Shown: one piece after another, positions 48,448 through 56,711 of the stretch | Layout of the letters: each line of letters opens with the position of its first letter | Position numbering within the stretch: the first letter of the stretch is position 1 | Assembly (NCBI RefSeq): GCF_900115175.1 | Contig: NZ_FOYV01000001.1 | Location: forward strand, 806,001-870,000 | Length of the DNA: 64,000 nt | Source: Marinobacter gudaonensis | GTDB lineage: Bacteria; Pseudomonadota; Gammaproteobacteria; Pseudomonadales; Oleiphilaceae | Direction: 5' to 3' | Notes under the pieces: generated by a model | Databases searched by the model: none | What the model saw: only the letters and a program-made list of their open reading frames with translations | Told to the model about the DNA's origin: nothing | Translations under genes and position numbers: made by a program

Positions 48448-48559
48448 GACAGTTCCGATGGTCCAAAAGAAATGAGGCTCTGGCCGTTTGCCAGACTGCT
48501 GTATTCGGTGATTTTTGCTAGAATCCGCCCATCAATCAACCATACCCGCCGGAAATTTG

Positions 48560-49411
48560 ATGAACCATCTGTTTGTAGACAACCTGACCGTTATCGATTT
48601 TGCCTACCTTGACCCGACCCGGGGCCTGGTGGGTGAAAGCTGGATTGCGGATGTGGTGCTCGGTGGTGAGCTGGACGAACAGGGCATGGTGTTCGATTTC
48701 AGTAACGTGAAACGCACCATCAAACGGGTCATTGATGAGCGGGTTGACCACCGGCTGGTGATTCCCCGCGGGTATCAGGGGCTGTCCTGGAACGAGGAGA
48801 AGCCAGACACCTTTTCCTGGGCCCTCACCGACGGCAGCGAGATCCTTCACCGTTCCCCGGATGAGGCCATTGTCTGGCTATCCGCGGACCGTGTAGTACC
48901 TTCGGCGGTTGCAGAATTGCTCGAGCGGGAAATCAAAGCCGTACTTCCCGCCAACGTGACGTCGGTGGAAATCAATCTCCGCGAAGAGGAGATAGATGGT
49001 GCCTACTATCACTACGTGCACGGACTCAAAAAGCATCTGGGCAATTGCCAGCGCATCGCCCACGGCCACCGCTCACCGATCCGGATTGATCGAAACGGCC
49101 ATCGCGATTACGACCTGGAGCGCCGCTGGGCGACCCTGTGGCGGGACATCTACGTCGGTTCTGAAGAAGACGTGGTGCGTCGTCACGTGGGCGAAGACGG
49201 TGTTCGGTATGTCACCTTCGAGTACGAAGCCAATCAGGGCGAATTTGCACTCGTTCTTCCGGAAGAGCGGGTGTACATGCTGGATACGGACACCACCGTG
49301 GAACTCATTGCCGCTCACATGGCGGACAAGCTGAAGGTGGAATTCCCGACCGACAGTATCCGTGTGAAGGCTTTTGAGGGAGTGGGCAAAGGGGCAATTG
49401 CCATCCGCTGA
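48560..49411 (+). CDS. 6-pyruvoyl-tetrahydropterin synthase-like protein, enlarged form
   Basis: 283 aa from ATG 48560, with GGAAA 6 nt upstream; ordinary QueD is ~120-150 aa. The first half has the PTPS ending features DEQGMVFDFSNVKRTIKRVI and DERVDHRLV, but the positions of the metal histidines read FAYLD and GES. The second half carries YYHYVHGLKKHLGNCQRIAHGH, supplying His, Cys and HGH. So the fold looks like two PTPS modules that share one metal site. Related long proteins exist in Pseudomonas. A pterin or deazaguanine step is likely, but the substrate is not established. Confidence 0.8.
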   Translation: MNHLFVDNLTVIDFAYLDPTRGLVGESWIADVVLGGELDEQGMVFDFSNVKRTIKRVIDERVDHRLVIPRGYQGLSWNEEKPDTFSWALTDGSEILHRSPDEAIVWLSADRVVPSAVAELLEREIKAVLPANVTSVEINLREEEIDGAYYHYVHGLKKHLGNCQRIAHGHRSPIRIDRNGHRDYDLERRWATLWRDIYVGSEEDVVRRHVGEDGVRYVTFEYEANQGEFALVLPEERVYMLDTDTTVELIAAHMADKLKVEFPTDSIRVKAFEGVGKGAIAIR

Positions 49412-49455
49412 CGAAGGGCGCACCTCTCCCTTCCCGGAATCAATCAGACAGACAC

Positions 49456-49484
49456 AAAAAAACCGCCACGAAGGCGGTTTTTTT
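49456..49484. terminator. Bidirectional terminator between PTPS-like gene and tRNA-Glu
   Basis: ACCGCC/GGCGGT stem (49462-49467 with 49473-49478), loop ACGAA, with A and T runs of seven on the two sides. It can end both the plus-strand gene and the minus-strand tRNA transcript. Confidence 0.88.
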
Positions 49485-49520
49485 GATGGCTTACCGGTGG
49501 ACTAAACCGTCAAGCCGTAT

Positions 49521-49596
49521 TGGCGTCCCCTAGGGGGTTCGAACCCCTGTTGCCGCCGTGAAAGGGCGGAGTCCTAGGCCACTAGACGAAGGGGAC
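49521..49596 (-). tRNA. tRNA-Glu (TTC)
   Basis: 76-nt cloverleaf on the minus strand starting GTCCCCTTCGTC and ending GGGGACGCCA with encoded CCA. The anticodon loop CTTTCAC reads TTC. It is second in a tRNA-Ala/tRNA-Glu pair below gltX, the gene for its own synthetase. Confidence 0.97.
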
Positions 49597-49603
49597 TAGA
49601 AAT

Positions 49604-49679
49604 TGGTGGAGCCAAGCGGGATCGAACCGCTGACCTCAACACTGCCAGTGTTGCGCTCTCCCAGCTGAGCTATGGCCCC
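49604..49679 (-). tRNA. tRNA-Ala (GGC)
   Basis: 76-nt cloverleaf on the minus strand starting GGGGCCATAGCTCAG and ending GGCTCCACCA with encoded CCA. The anticodon is GGC, inside the CTGGCAG loop region. Seven bases separate it from tRNA-Glu, so both come from one transcript. Confidence 0.97.
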
Positions 49680-49795
49680 TCAACGGCTGCGTATATTAAG
49701 GATCCGCCCTATGGGCGTCAACCTTTTGAACACACTTTTTTTCAGTTTTCTGAACGTCCCTGTCCAGATCGATTACTTCTTCGCCAAACCGGTTA

Positions 49796-51277
49796 TTACG
49801 CGCCCAGTGCGGCGTATTCCTTTTCCACTTTCTTGGTTTCCTTCTTGGAGAACCCACCCATCACGTCCAGCGCGTGCCGCAGTCGCGAGCGGGTCATATC
49901 GGGTCCCAGCAGGGCCATGGAGTCCATCACCGACCAGGAGTTGGGTGTTCCGGCAATCGCCACGAAGATGGCGAACATGAAATCCCCCATCTTCAGATCC
50001 ATGGCCTTGGCCAGCGCCTTGATGTCGGCAAAGATGGTGTCCTTGCTCCAGTGGCGCTGAGCCTCCAGCCTCCAGAGAGTGAACTGCAACACCCGCTTGA
50101 TCTGGGCTTCGTCCAGTTTGTTGTGGGCAAAATCCTCGGGCTTGAGGTTGAGCATGCCGGAGAACATGAACTGGGCCATGGGTGCCACATCGGAGAACAC
50201 TTCCGCCCGACCCTTGATATGCGGCACCAGGGCCCGGAGGGCATCTTCATTGAACCACCACTGGCGCATGCGCTCGATGAACTGTTCTTCGCTCAGCTCG
50301 TCACGCAGCCACTGGCCGTTCAGCCAGCGAAGCTTCTCGACATCAAACACCGGGCCGCCCAGGGAAACACGCTGAATGTCGAAGTTCTCGATCATTTCAT
50401 CCAGGGTGAATTTCTCCCGTTCGTCGGGCATGGACCAACCCATCCGGCCCAGATAGTTGGTGACCGCCTCCGGCAGGAAACCCATCCGCTCGTAGAAGTT
50501 GATGCTGGTAGGGTTCTTGCGCTTGGACAGCTTGCTCTTGTCGGGATTGCGCAGCAGCGGCAAGTGGCACAGCACCGGCATGTCCCAGCCAAAATACTGG
50601 TACAGAAGCTTGTGCTTGGGGGCGGAGTTGATCCACTCCTCACCCCTCAGCACGTGAGTGATGCCCATCAGGTGATCGTCAACCACGTTGGCCAGGTGAT
50701 AGGTGGGCATGCCGTCAGACTTGAGCAGGATCTGGCAATCCACCTGAGCCCAGTCGATCTCGATGGTGCCGCGGAGCATGTCGTCGATTTCGCAGACACC
50801 TTCATCAGGCACCTTCATCCGGATCACGTAGGCCTCGCCCGCATCCAGACGACGCTTCACCTCCTCTTCCGGCAACTCCAGGTCGCCCTTTATACCGGGG
50901 TTGAGTCCCTGGGCCTTGCGTTCCTCGCGAATGGCCTCGAGCTCTTCAGGCGTACGGAAGCAATAGAAGGCATGGCCCGCCGTTACCAGGTCTTCGGCAT
51001 ACTGGCGATAGGAATGCTTGCGCTCAGACTGGCGATACGGACCGTGGGGGCCACCGACATCGGGACCTTCGTCCCAGTTCAGGCCCAGCCAGCGCAACGC
51101 CTTCAAAATATCCTGTTCGGATTCGGCGGTGCTCCGGGCCTGGTCAGTGTCTTCAATCCGAAGAATAAACTGGCCACCGTGCTGGCGGGCGAAACAAAGA
51201 TTAAACAGGGCCACGTAGGCGGTACCAACGTGAGGATCACCGGTGGGTGACGGAGCAATTCGGGTACGTACAGTCAT
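49796..51277 (-). CDS. gltX: Glutamyl-tRNA synthetase
   Basis: Class-I synthetase of 493 aa that charges tRNA-Glu. The HIGH-type motif reads [13 protein letters not shown] and the KMSKS-type motif reads [10 protein letters not shown]. The zinc-cysteine cluster of E. coli GltX is absent between them, as in the GltX of many other bacteria. The tRNA-Ala and tRNA-Glu genes follow ~115 bp downstream on the same strand, so read-through could tie enzyme and tRNA levels. Confidence 0.96.
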   Translation of the reverse strand: MTVRTRIAPSPTGDPHVGTAYVALFNLCFARQHGGQFILRIEDTDQARSTAESEQDILKALRWLGLNWDEGPDVGGPHGPYRQSERKHSYRQYAEDLVTAGHAFYCFRTPEELEAIREERKAQGLNPGIKGDLELPEEEVKRRLDAGEAYVIRMKVPDEGVCEIDDMLRGTIEIDWAQVDCQILLKSDGMPTYHLANVVDDHLMGITHVLRGEEWINSAPKHKLLYQYFGWDMPVLCHLPLLRNPDKSKLSKRKNPTSINFYERMGFLPEAVTNYLGRMGWSMPDEREKFTLDEMIENFDIQRVSLGGPVFDVEKLRWLNGQWLRDELSEEQFIERMRQWWFNEDALRALVPHIKGRAEVFSDVAPMAQFMFSGMLNLKPEDFAHNKLDEAQIKRVLQFTLWRLEAQRHWSKDTIFADIKALAKAMDLKMGDFMFAIFVAIAGTPNSWSVMDSMALLGPDMTRSRLRHALDVMGGFSKKETKKVEKEYAALGA

Positions 51278-51356
51278 GAAACCTTCCTGAAATCAGTGGC
51301 CGTTAAAAGGCACGCATTATACCGGCCATCGCCCACTTTCGCATGACCCTCATATT

Positions 51357-51371
51357 TGTTATATTATAACA
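51357..51371. promoter_or_regulatory. Zur operator of znuA
   Basis: TGTTATATTATAACA is a perfect palindrome (7-bp arms) and matches the gammaproteobacterial Zur box core GTTATA-N-TATAAC. It lies 30 bp upstream of the znuA ATG, over the expected promoter, so zinc-loaded Zur would repress znuA. Confidence 0.85.
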
Positions 51372-51400
51372 TTACTTTTCAGACACAGGACTCAGTGCCC

Positions 51401-52411
51401 ATGCGCGTTTCCCTAAAAGCCATCAGCCTGGCGTTTGGCGCCCTGGCGTTCAGCAACGCCTCACAGGCAGCCATTCAGATCGTCGCCTCCATCAAACCGG
51501 TCGAACTGATCGTTCGCGCCGTGGCCACGGACGACATGCAGTCCACCACCCTGGTACCACCCGGCTCAAGCCCGCACACCTACAGCATGAAGCCGTCCGA
51601 ACGCCGGGCGCTCGAGGAAGCAGAGGTGATCTTCTGGGTGGGGCCGGAAATGGAAACATTCCTGAGTCGACTGGTTTCCGGAAAGGAGTTCCGGCACCGG
51701 GCTGTGGCCCTCATGGTCCCAGACCAGACGATTACTGAGGACGATGGACACGGGCACGACGACCACGACAACACCCACCGCGAGCACGCGGACCACGCTG
51801 GTGATGACGATCACGGCCACGATGCGCCGGCACACGACGACGGCCACAACCACGGGGACGGCGAAGATCCGCACATCTGGCTTGATCCGGAACTGGCCAT
51901 TGAGATGGCGCGGACCATCCACCAGACCCTGTCAGCGCTTGAAGGCGTGGACACTCGTGCGCTGGACAGCAACCTGGCGCGTTTCACGGACAGCGTGCGG
52001 GAAATGGACGGAACAATCCGCAGGCAGTTGGCACCCGCCCACGAGATCAGCCTGTTTGCCTACCACAACGCCTTCAACCGGTTCGCCGGGCATTACGATC
52101 TGCAGCTGGACGGCGTCCTCACCCTCAATCCAGAGCTTTCTCCCGGCGCACGCCATATCGCCGGGGTGCAGGACAAGCTGCGCAAGGCCAATCATCCCTG
52201 CCTGCTCACCGAGCCCCAGTTCAATCGCCAATGGTGGCGTTCGATCACCCAGGGCCTGAATGTCACCTTCAGCACCTGGGACCCCCTGGCCACGGACGTG
52301 GCGGTGTCAGCGGACGGCTACAACCAGTTCCAGCAACGCATCGTCGACGCCGTGCTCAAATGCCTACCAGAGAATACTCAACATCAGGGGAATGGAGGCA
52401 ATCGCCAGTAA
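51401..52411 (+). CDS. znuA: High-affinity zinc-binding periplasmic protein ZnuA
   Basis: Solute-binding protein of the zinc ABC importer, 336 aa from ATG 51401. A signal peptide (~1-25, ending SQA) precedes the A-1 cluster fold: VPPGSSPHTYSMKPSE with a zinc histidine, a very His/Asp-rich loop (~115-160) and DPHIWLDP, then LFAYHNAFNRFAGHY. The His loop acts as zinc collector. znuB, znuC and zur are not adjacent, unlike the common znuA/zur-znuCB divergent layout. The 3' end overlaps the AEC gene by 48 bp. Confidence 0.95.
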   Translation: MRVSLKAISLAFGALAFSNASQAAIQIVASIKPVELIVRAVATDDMQSTTLVPPGSSPHTYSMKPSERRALEEAEVIFWVGPEMETFLSRLVSGKEFRHRAVALMVPDQTITEDDGHGHDDHDNTHREHADHAGDDDHGHDAPAHDDGHNHGDGEDPHIWLDPELAIEMARTIHQTLSALEGVDTRALDSNLARFTDSVREMDGTIRRQLAPAHEISLFAYHNAFNRFAGHYDLQLDGVLTLNPELSPGARHIAGVQDKLRKANHPCLLTEPQFNRQWWRSITQGLNVTFSTWDPLATDVAVSADGYNQFQQRIVDAVLKCLPENTQHQGNGGNRQ

Positions 52412-53278
52412 GGTCTGGCCGCTGATGATGCCCGCCATCAGGGGGGCATCGCCTCCCAGCTGGCGCGCCAGGATATACGCCGAGGTGGCCGTAGGCAGCG
52501 CCGAAAGAAGCACCGCGACCTGAACCATCAGGCCGTCGAGCCCCAACATCCAGGCCAGCCCGGCCGTCATCAGCGGGAACGCCACCAGCTTCAACACCGA
52601 GGACACGATAAAGGGCATGGAAGCACCGCGAAGCGCCTTCAATTGCAGCCCGGCCCCAACCGTCATCAGCCCCATGGGCAATGCCAGGTTGCTCAGGGGT
52701 TCCAGAATGCCGGCGAGCAGCGGATGGAAACCGAACTCGAAGAAACTCCAGATAACCCCCACCACAGATCCCACAATGAGCGGGTTGGTGATGATAGCCC
52801 GAAGCACTGGCCCAAGCCGAACCGGGCCGTCTGAGGCCACCAGCGAGAACATGAGTATGCACAGCAGGTTCAGCAGCGGCACCATAATGGCCACCGCAAT
52901 GGCGGTGAGAGAGAGCCCCTGATCGCCCAGAAGCATACCGCCTGCCGCCAGCCCCACGTAGGAGTTGAACCGGATCGCCCCCTGATAAACTGACGAGAAC
53001 ACAGGCCCCTGCCAGCGCCAGATCCACTGCGCCAGCACCAATACCAATGTCATGCTCAAGAGCATGGCTACTATCAGCACAGCAATATCGCCGTAGGCAG
53101 ACACCGGCAATCGAGCCTGCCCCAGCTTGAACACCAGCATGGCCGGAAAGAGCACATAATAGGTAAAACGCTCCGCCTGGGGCCAGAAATCGCCTCCCGG
53201 AAAATCCAGACGCCGGAACAAGTGCCCCAACATGATCAGGACAAACACCGGCAACAGGGCCTGGACCATCAGTGGCAT
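52364..53278 (-). CDS. AEC-family (auxin efflux carrier-like) transporter
   Basis: 304 aa with about ten TM helices in an inverted-repeat plan. Typical features are VFVLIMLGHLFRR at the start, GAIRFNSYVGLAAG in the middle and SALPTATSAYILARQLGGD near the end. Bacterial members move malate, malonate or other organic acids; the substrate here is unknown. It is convergent with znuA and overlaps its last 48 bp. Confidence 0.9.
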   Translation of the reverse strand: MPLMVQALLPVFVLIMLGHLFRRLDFPGGDFWPQAERFTYYVLFPAMLVFKLGQARLPVSAYGDIAVLIVAMLLSMTLVLVLAQWIWRWQGPVFSSVYQGAIRFNSYVGLAAGGMLLGDQGLSLTAIAVAIMVPLLNLLCILMFSLVASDGPVRLGPVLRAIITNPLIVGSVVGVIWSFFEFGFHPLLAGILEPLSNLALPMGLMTVGAGLQLKALRGASMPFIVSSVLKLVAFPLMTAGLAWMLGLDGLMVQVAVLLSALPTATSAYILARQLGGDAPLMAGIISGQTLLAIASIPLMLSILW

Positions 53279-53344
53279 CGCTACTACTCCAATCCGGGGA
53301 AACAGGCGCCAGTCTACTCGCAGGCCTGCCCTGCTGCTATAGGA

Positions 53345-54148
53345 TCAACGGCTGACCAGAAAATCCGTCAGCCGGCGCGTCAGGCTCCCCGGGAGCAGCT
53401 TATTGGTGAACCAGAGCAACCGTGCCCGCTTGCCTGGAATGATCAGAAACCGTCGCCGGTCGATGCCACGACGAATCTGCTCAACGGCATATTCCACCGG
53501 CAGTGTACCTGCCATCAACTTCAGAGTTTCAGTCTGTTTGGGACGGTTCTTGCGCTCTTCAACCACCAGCGGCGTCTCGACCTCCGGCGGACAGACCAGA
53601 GACACAGCAATGCCACGGGGCGCCAACTCGATACGCAAAACCTCGGCCAGACCCACTACGCCGTATTTGGCGGCGCAGTATGCCGAATATCCGTAACACC
53701 CCAGCAACCCGGCGATGGACGCCACGAATGCCAGTTGGGAGCCGGACTGCAGATATGGCAACACTGCCGCGGCCACGTGCCGGGAACCCAGCAGGTTGAT
53801 ATTGATCAGTCGCGTGTAGGCCTCATCACTAATCTCCTCAAAGGGCGCTGCGATGCAGATGCCTGCACAGTGAATGACCAGATCCGGCCCCTGCTCCGCC
53901 GCAGCCTCGGCGATGACTTTGCGAACCTGTGCGGGGTCACAGACGTCCATGGCGAACGCCCGCACCGGTCCCGCTTCGGGGATGGCTGAAAGCTCGGCGA
54001 CCGCACCTTGGGTGGGCTGGATATCAAACAGGGTAACTGCACAGCCAGAGCCCGCATAGTCACGGGCGAGCTGGAGGCCGATGCCACTGGCGCCGCCGGT
54101 GATGAAGATGTGGGCCACTTCTTTGGTCGTTGGATAAATTTGGGACAT
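53345..54148 (-). CDS. Short-chain dehydrogenase/reductase
   Basis: 267 aa from ATG 54148 (MSQIYPTTKEVAHIFITGG). Cofactor motif TGGASGIGLQLARD, NAG-type motif replaced by HCAGI, and catalytic Ser-Tyr-Lys in SIAGLLGCYGYSAYCAAKYG. The C-terminal stretch (RRFLIIPGKRARLLWFTNKL) is hydrophobic and basic and resembles membrane-associated 3-ketodihydrosphingosine reductase-like SDRs. Substrate unknown, probably a lipid ketone. A 57-codon upstream extension is rejected. Confidence 0.87.
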   Translation of the reverse strand: MSQIYPTTKEVAHIFITGGASGIGLQLARDYAGSGCAVTLFDIQPTQGAVAELSAIPEAGPVRAFAMDVCDPAQVRKVIAEAAAEQGPDLVIHCAGICIAAPFEEISDEAYTRLININLLGSRHVAAAVLPYLQSGSQLAFVASIAGLLGCYGYSAYCAAKYGVVGLAEVLRIELAPRGIAVSLVCPPEVETPLVVEERKNRPKQTETLKLMAGTLPVEYAVEQIRRGIDRRRFLIIPGKRARLLWFTNKLLPGSLTRRLTDFLVSR

Positions 54149-54282
54149 ACTTTCGCCCTGGGGTTCAGGAGTTACCCAGAATAATAGTCGGACCGAGCTC
54201 CAAAACCTTTGTCCGCGATGACCGACCCGTCGTGTCGGAGAGTCAACGCGCTTCGAGCGACCACTCAGAAGAGCGCCGTTTT

Positions 54283-54306
54283 TCAGCGATGTAATCAGCG
54301 ATGTAA
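54283..54306 (+). repeat. Perfect 12-bp tandem duplication
   Basis: TCAGCGATGTAA occurs twice in tandem (54283-54294 and 54295-54306), ending 11 bp before the thioesterase ATG. It lies in the 5' region between the divergent SDR and thioesterase genes. Confidence 0.85.
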
Positions 54307-54317
54307 AGAGTGTCCAC

Positions 54318-54782
54318 ATGAATCAGCAACCGAGCACACCCTTCAGATTCCGCTTCCGCGTGCGCTACGGCGAGTGCGACGCCCAGGGCGTGGTCTTCAA
54401 TGCCCGCTACGGGGACTTTGTAGACATCGCCGTTAACGAATACATTCGGGTACTGTTCGGGGACTATCAGCGCCTGCTGGATCAGGACCTGGACTTTCAG
54501 GTGGTGAGTTTTACCGTGAACTGGAAAGCGCCGGCCCGGTTTGATGATGTTCTGGAAGCCCGGGTGCGCACCGGGCGGATCGGGAACACCTCGTTCACCC
54601 TGCACCTGGAGTTTTACCGATACAGTGACGGCCAGTTCATCGCGGATTCCTCGATCACCGATGTGATGATCCGGCCTTCGAGCATGTCCAAGCTGGCCGT
54701 TCCGGATTCTATCCGGGCTCGGCTCGAGCAAGGCGCGCCCGGCGTTCTGATCAGCCACGCGGGCGAGGACGGACTGCCCTGA
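54318..54782 (+). CDS. Hot-dog acyl-CoA thioesterase (4HBT/YbgC type)
   Basis: 154 aa, single hot-dog fold. The catalytic aspartate region reads RYGECDAQGVVFNARYGDF, the 4HBT signature; VSFTVNWKAPARFDDVLEAR follows. It would hydrolyse acyl-CoA thioesters in the cytosol. No partner genes of a Tol-Pal operon are near, so it is not ybgC proper. It is divergent from a lipid-type SDR. Confidence 0.88.
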   Translation: MNQQPSTPFRFRFRVRYGECDAQGVVFNARYGDFVDIAVNEYIRVLFGDYQRLLDQDLDFQVVSFTVNWKAPARFDDVLEARVRTGRIGNTSFTLHLEFYRYSDGQFIADSSITDVMIRPSSMSKLAVPDSIRARLEQGAPGVLISHAGEDGLP

Positions 54783-54810
54783 ATCGTTTAGGGTTATCGA
54801 AAATACCGGT

Positions 54811-54839
54811 TTGCCTTGATTTTACTCATTGATTAGGAT
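54811..54839 (+). promoter_or_regulatory. Candidate sigma-70 promoter of the HPP gene
   Basis: TTGCCT (54811-54816) and TAGGAT (54834-54839) are 17 bp apart, ~40 bp ahead of the HPP-family start. Confidence 0.45.
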
Positions 54840-54879
54840 CGCCCGCCTTTCACTGCACCAAATCAGGGCATAACCGGTT

Positions 54880-55503
54880 ATGGGATTACGGAACGAGCAA
54901 CTGCGCTGGCAACTGGTCCGGGGACTGGTCCGGACCTTACATCTCGAGCGATTGGCAAACCGTTACAGCCGAACCACGGTGATGGCCGTATTCAATCTGA
55001 TCAACGGTGGTTTGAGCATTGCGCTGGTCTCCTTTGTTGCCCTGGTCACCCAGGAAGCCTTTATCTTTCCATCCCTGGGCGCTACGGCCTTTATCCTGTT
55101 CTATGTTCCTCTTGCCCAGCCGGCGTCACCAAGAAACACACTGTGCGGCCACCTGATCGGGGCGTTGGCGGGGCTACTGAGCCTGTACCTGTTTGGCCTG
55201 CAGCACCACCCTTCCGCCTTTGTCACGGGTGTCGACCTGGCACGCGTGGGTGCCGCGTCGCTCTCGCTGGGGCTGACGGGGTGCCTGATGGTGTTGCTGC
55301 GAGTGGCCCACCCACCTGCGGGCGCGACGGCACTGATTGTGTCCCTGGGGTTGATGCCCGACCCGGCCCAACTGCCTATACTGATGGCCGGCGTTGGTTT
55401 GCTTCTCGTTCATGCCTTTATAATGAACCGGCTTGCCGGCATTCCTTATCCGGTCTGGTCGACCCGACCAACGGCACCGGCTACGACGGTATCTTTGCCG
55501 TGA
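54880..55503 (+). CDS. HPP-family membrane protein
   Basis: 207 aa with four to five TM helices. The family motif is AHPPAGATALI (~147-157); FPSLGATAFILFYVPLAQPASPRN (shown in part: FPSLGATAFILFY) also fits. Some HPP proteins take part in nitrite transport in plastids and cyanobacteria; bacterial roles are mostly unknown. The next gene, a nitronate monooxygenase, starts 35 bp later, so a nitrogen-oxide link is possible but only inferred. Confidence 0.87.
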   Translation: MGLRNEQLRWQLVRGLVRTLHLERLANRYSRTTVMAVFNLINGGLSIALVSFVALVTQEAFIFPSLGATAFILFYVPLAQPASPRNTLCGHLIGALAGLLSLYLFGLQHHPSAFVTGVDLARVGAASLSLGLTGCLMVLLRVAHPPAGATALIVSLGLMPDPAQLPILMAGVGLLLVHAFIMNRLAGIPYPVWSTRPTAPATTVSLP

Positions 55504-55538
55504 GGATGGAATAGCAGGGCCAATGAGGAGACGAGGCC

Positions 55539-56564
55539 ATGAGTGATTTTTTCGGAACAGAGCTACCAGTTATCCAGGCGCCCATGGCGGGTGTTCAGGA
55601 CCACAGGCTGGCCGCGGCGGTCTCGAACGCAGGCGGCTTGGGTTCTCTCCCTTGCGCCATGCTTGGCGCCGATGCCCTGCGCGCTGAACTTGAAACATTG
55701 AAAGCAGCCACCGGGCGCCCATTTAACGTCAACTTCTTCGCCCATAGGCCTCCTGTTCAGGTTGAAGCAGACGAACGAAAGTGGCGCCGGGCACTGGAAC
55801 CCTTCTACCAGGAATTCGGTATCAATCCGGATTCCATCGAATCCGGGCCCGGCCGAATGCCCTTCAATGAGGAATCGGCCGGTATTGTGGAAGAGTTCTG
55901 CCCCGCGGTTGTAAGTTTTCACTTCGGCCTGCCAGAGCCCTCTCTGATGGAGCGGGTACGCAGAACGGGCGCCAAAGTTCTGTCCACGGCGACCACCGTT
56001 GAAGAAGCCGTCTGGCTAGAGCAACACGGTGTCGACGCCATCATTGCCCAGGGCCTTGAGGCCGGTGGCCACAGGGGCATCTTCCTGACCACAGACATGA
56101 CTACCCAAATGGGTACCTTTGCCCTGCTGCGCCAGGTCGTCGCTGCGGTGAAAATCCCGGTGATTGCTGCCGGCGGCATTGCCGATGCCCGGGGCGTGAA
56201 AGCCGCTCTGGATCTTGGCGCTGTCGCCGCCCAGGTGGGCACCGCCTTTCTGTTGTGTCGAGAGGCAACCACAAGGCCAGTGCACAGAGAAGCACTGAAA
56301 AGCCAGAATGCCCGGCATACTGCCATTACCAATGTGTTCTCGGGAGGCCCCGCACGGGGCATTGTAAATCGGGTGGTCCGGGAGCTTGGCCCGCTCTGCC
56401 GTGAGGCTCCCCCATTTCCTCTTGCCACAGGGGCAATCGCACCACTCCGGACGGCTGCCGAGGCGGCTGGCTCTGGAGATTTTTCACCACTCTGGTGCGG
56501 GCAGAACGCATCTGGCTGCCACGAAGGTTCGGCCGCCGAGCTGCTTGAAAGGCTCGTACCCTGA
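55539..56564 (+). CDS. Nitronate monooxygenase (2-nitropropane dioxygenase family)
   Basis: FMN-dependent TIM-barrel enzyme of 341 aa that oxidises toxic alkyl nitronates. The start PVIQAPMAGVQDHRLAAAVS and the GGLGSLP segment are typical; the catalytic-histidine loop is AQGLEAGGHRGIF, and PVIAAGGIADARGVKAALDL binds the flavin phosphate. The preceding HPP gene is probably co-transcribed. Confidence 0.92.
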   Translation: MSDFFGTELPVIQAPMAGVQDHRLAAAVSNAGGLGSLPCAMLGADALRAELETLKAATGRPFNVNFFAHRPPVQVEADERKWRRALEPFYQEFGINPDSIESGPGRMPFNEESAGIVEEFCPAVVSFHFGLPEPSLMERVRRTGAKVLSTATTVEEAVWLEQHGVDAIIAQGLEAGGHRGIFLTTDMTTQMGTFALLRQVVAAVKIPVIAAGGIADARGVKAALDLGAVAAQVGTAFLLCREATTRPVHREALKSQNARHTAITNVFSGGPARGIVNRVVRELGPLCREAPPFPLATGAIAPLRTAAEAAGSGDFSPLWCGQNASGCHEGSAAELLERLVP

Positions 56565-56711
56565 CAAACGGAACCGTGGTGGTGGACTAACACCGCACCC
56601 GGGCTTCGCCAAAGCCCTACGGAAATCAGCCGGCCAACCCTGTTAAACTAGGCGCTTTCAGGAGCGTAAGAACCAGCCTTTACCCGCAATTCAGTCAATC
56701 AGGTAACCGAA

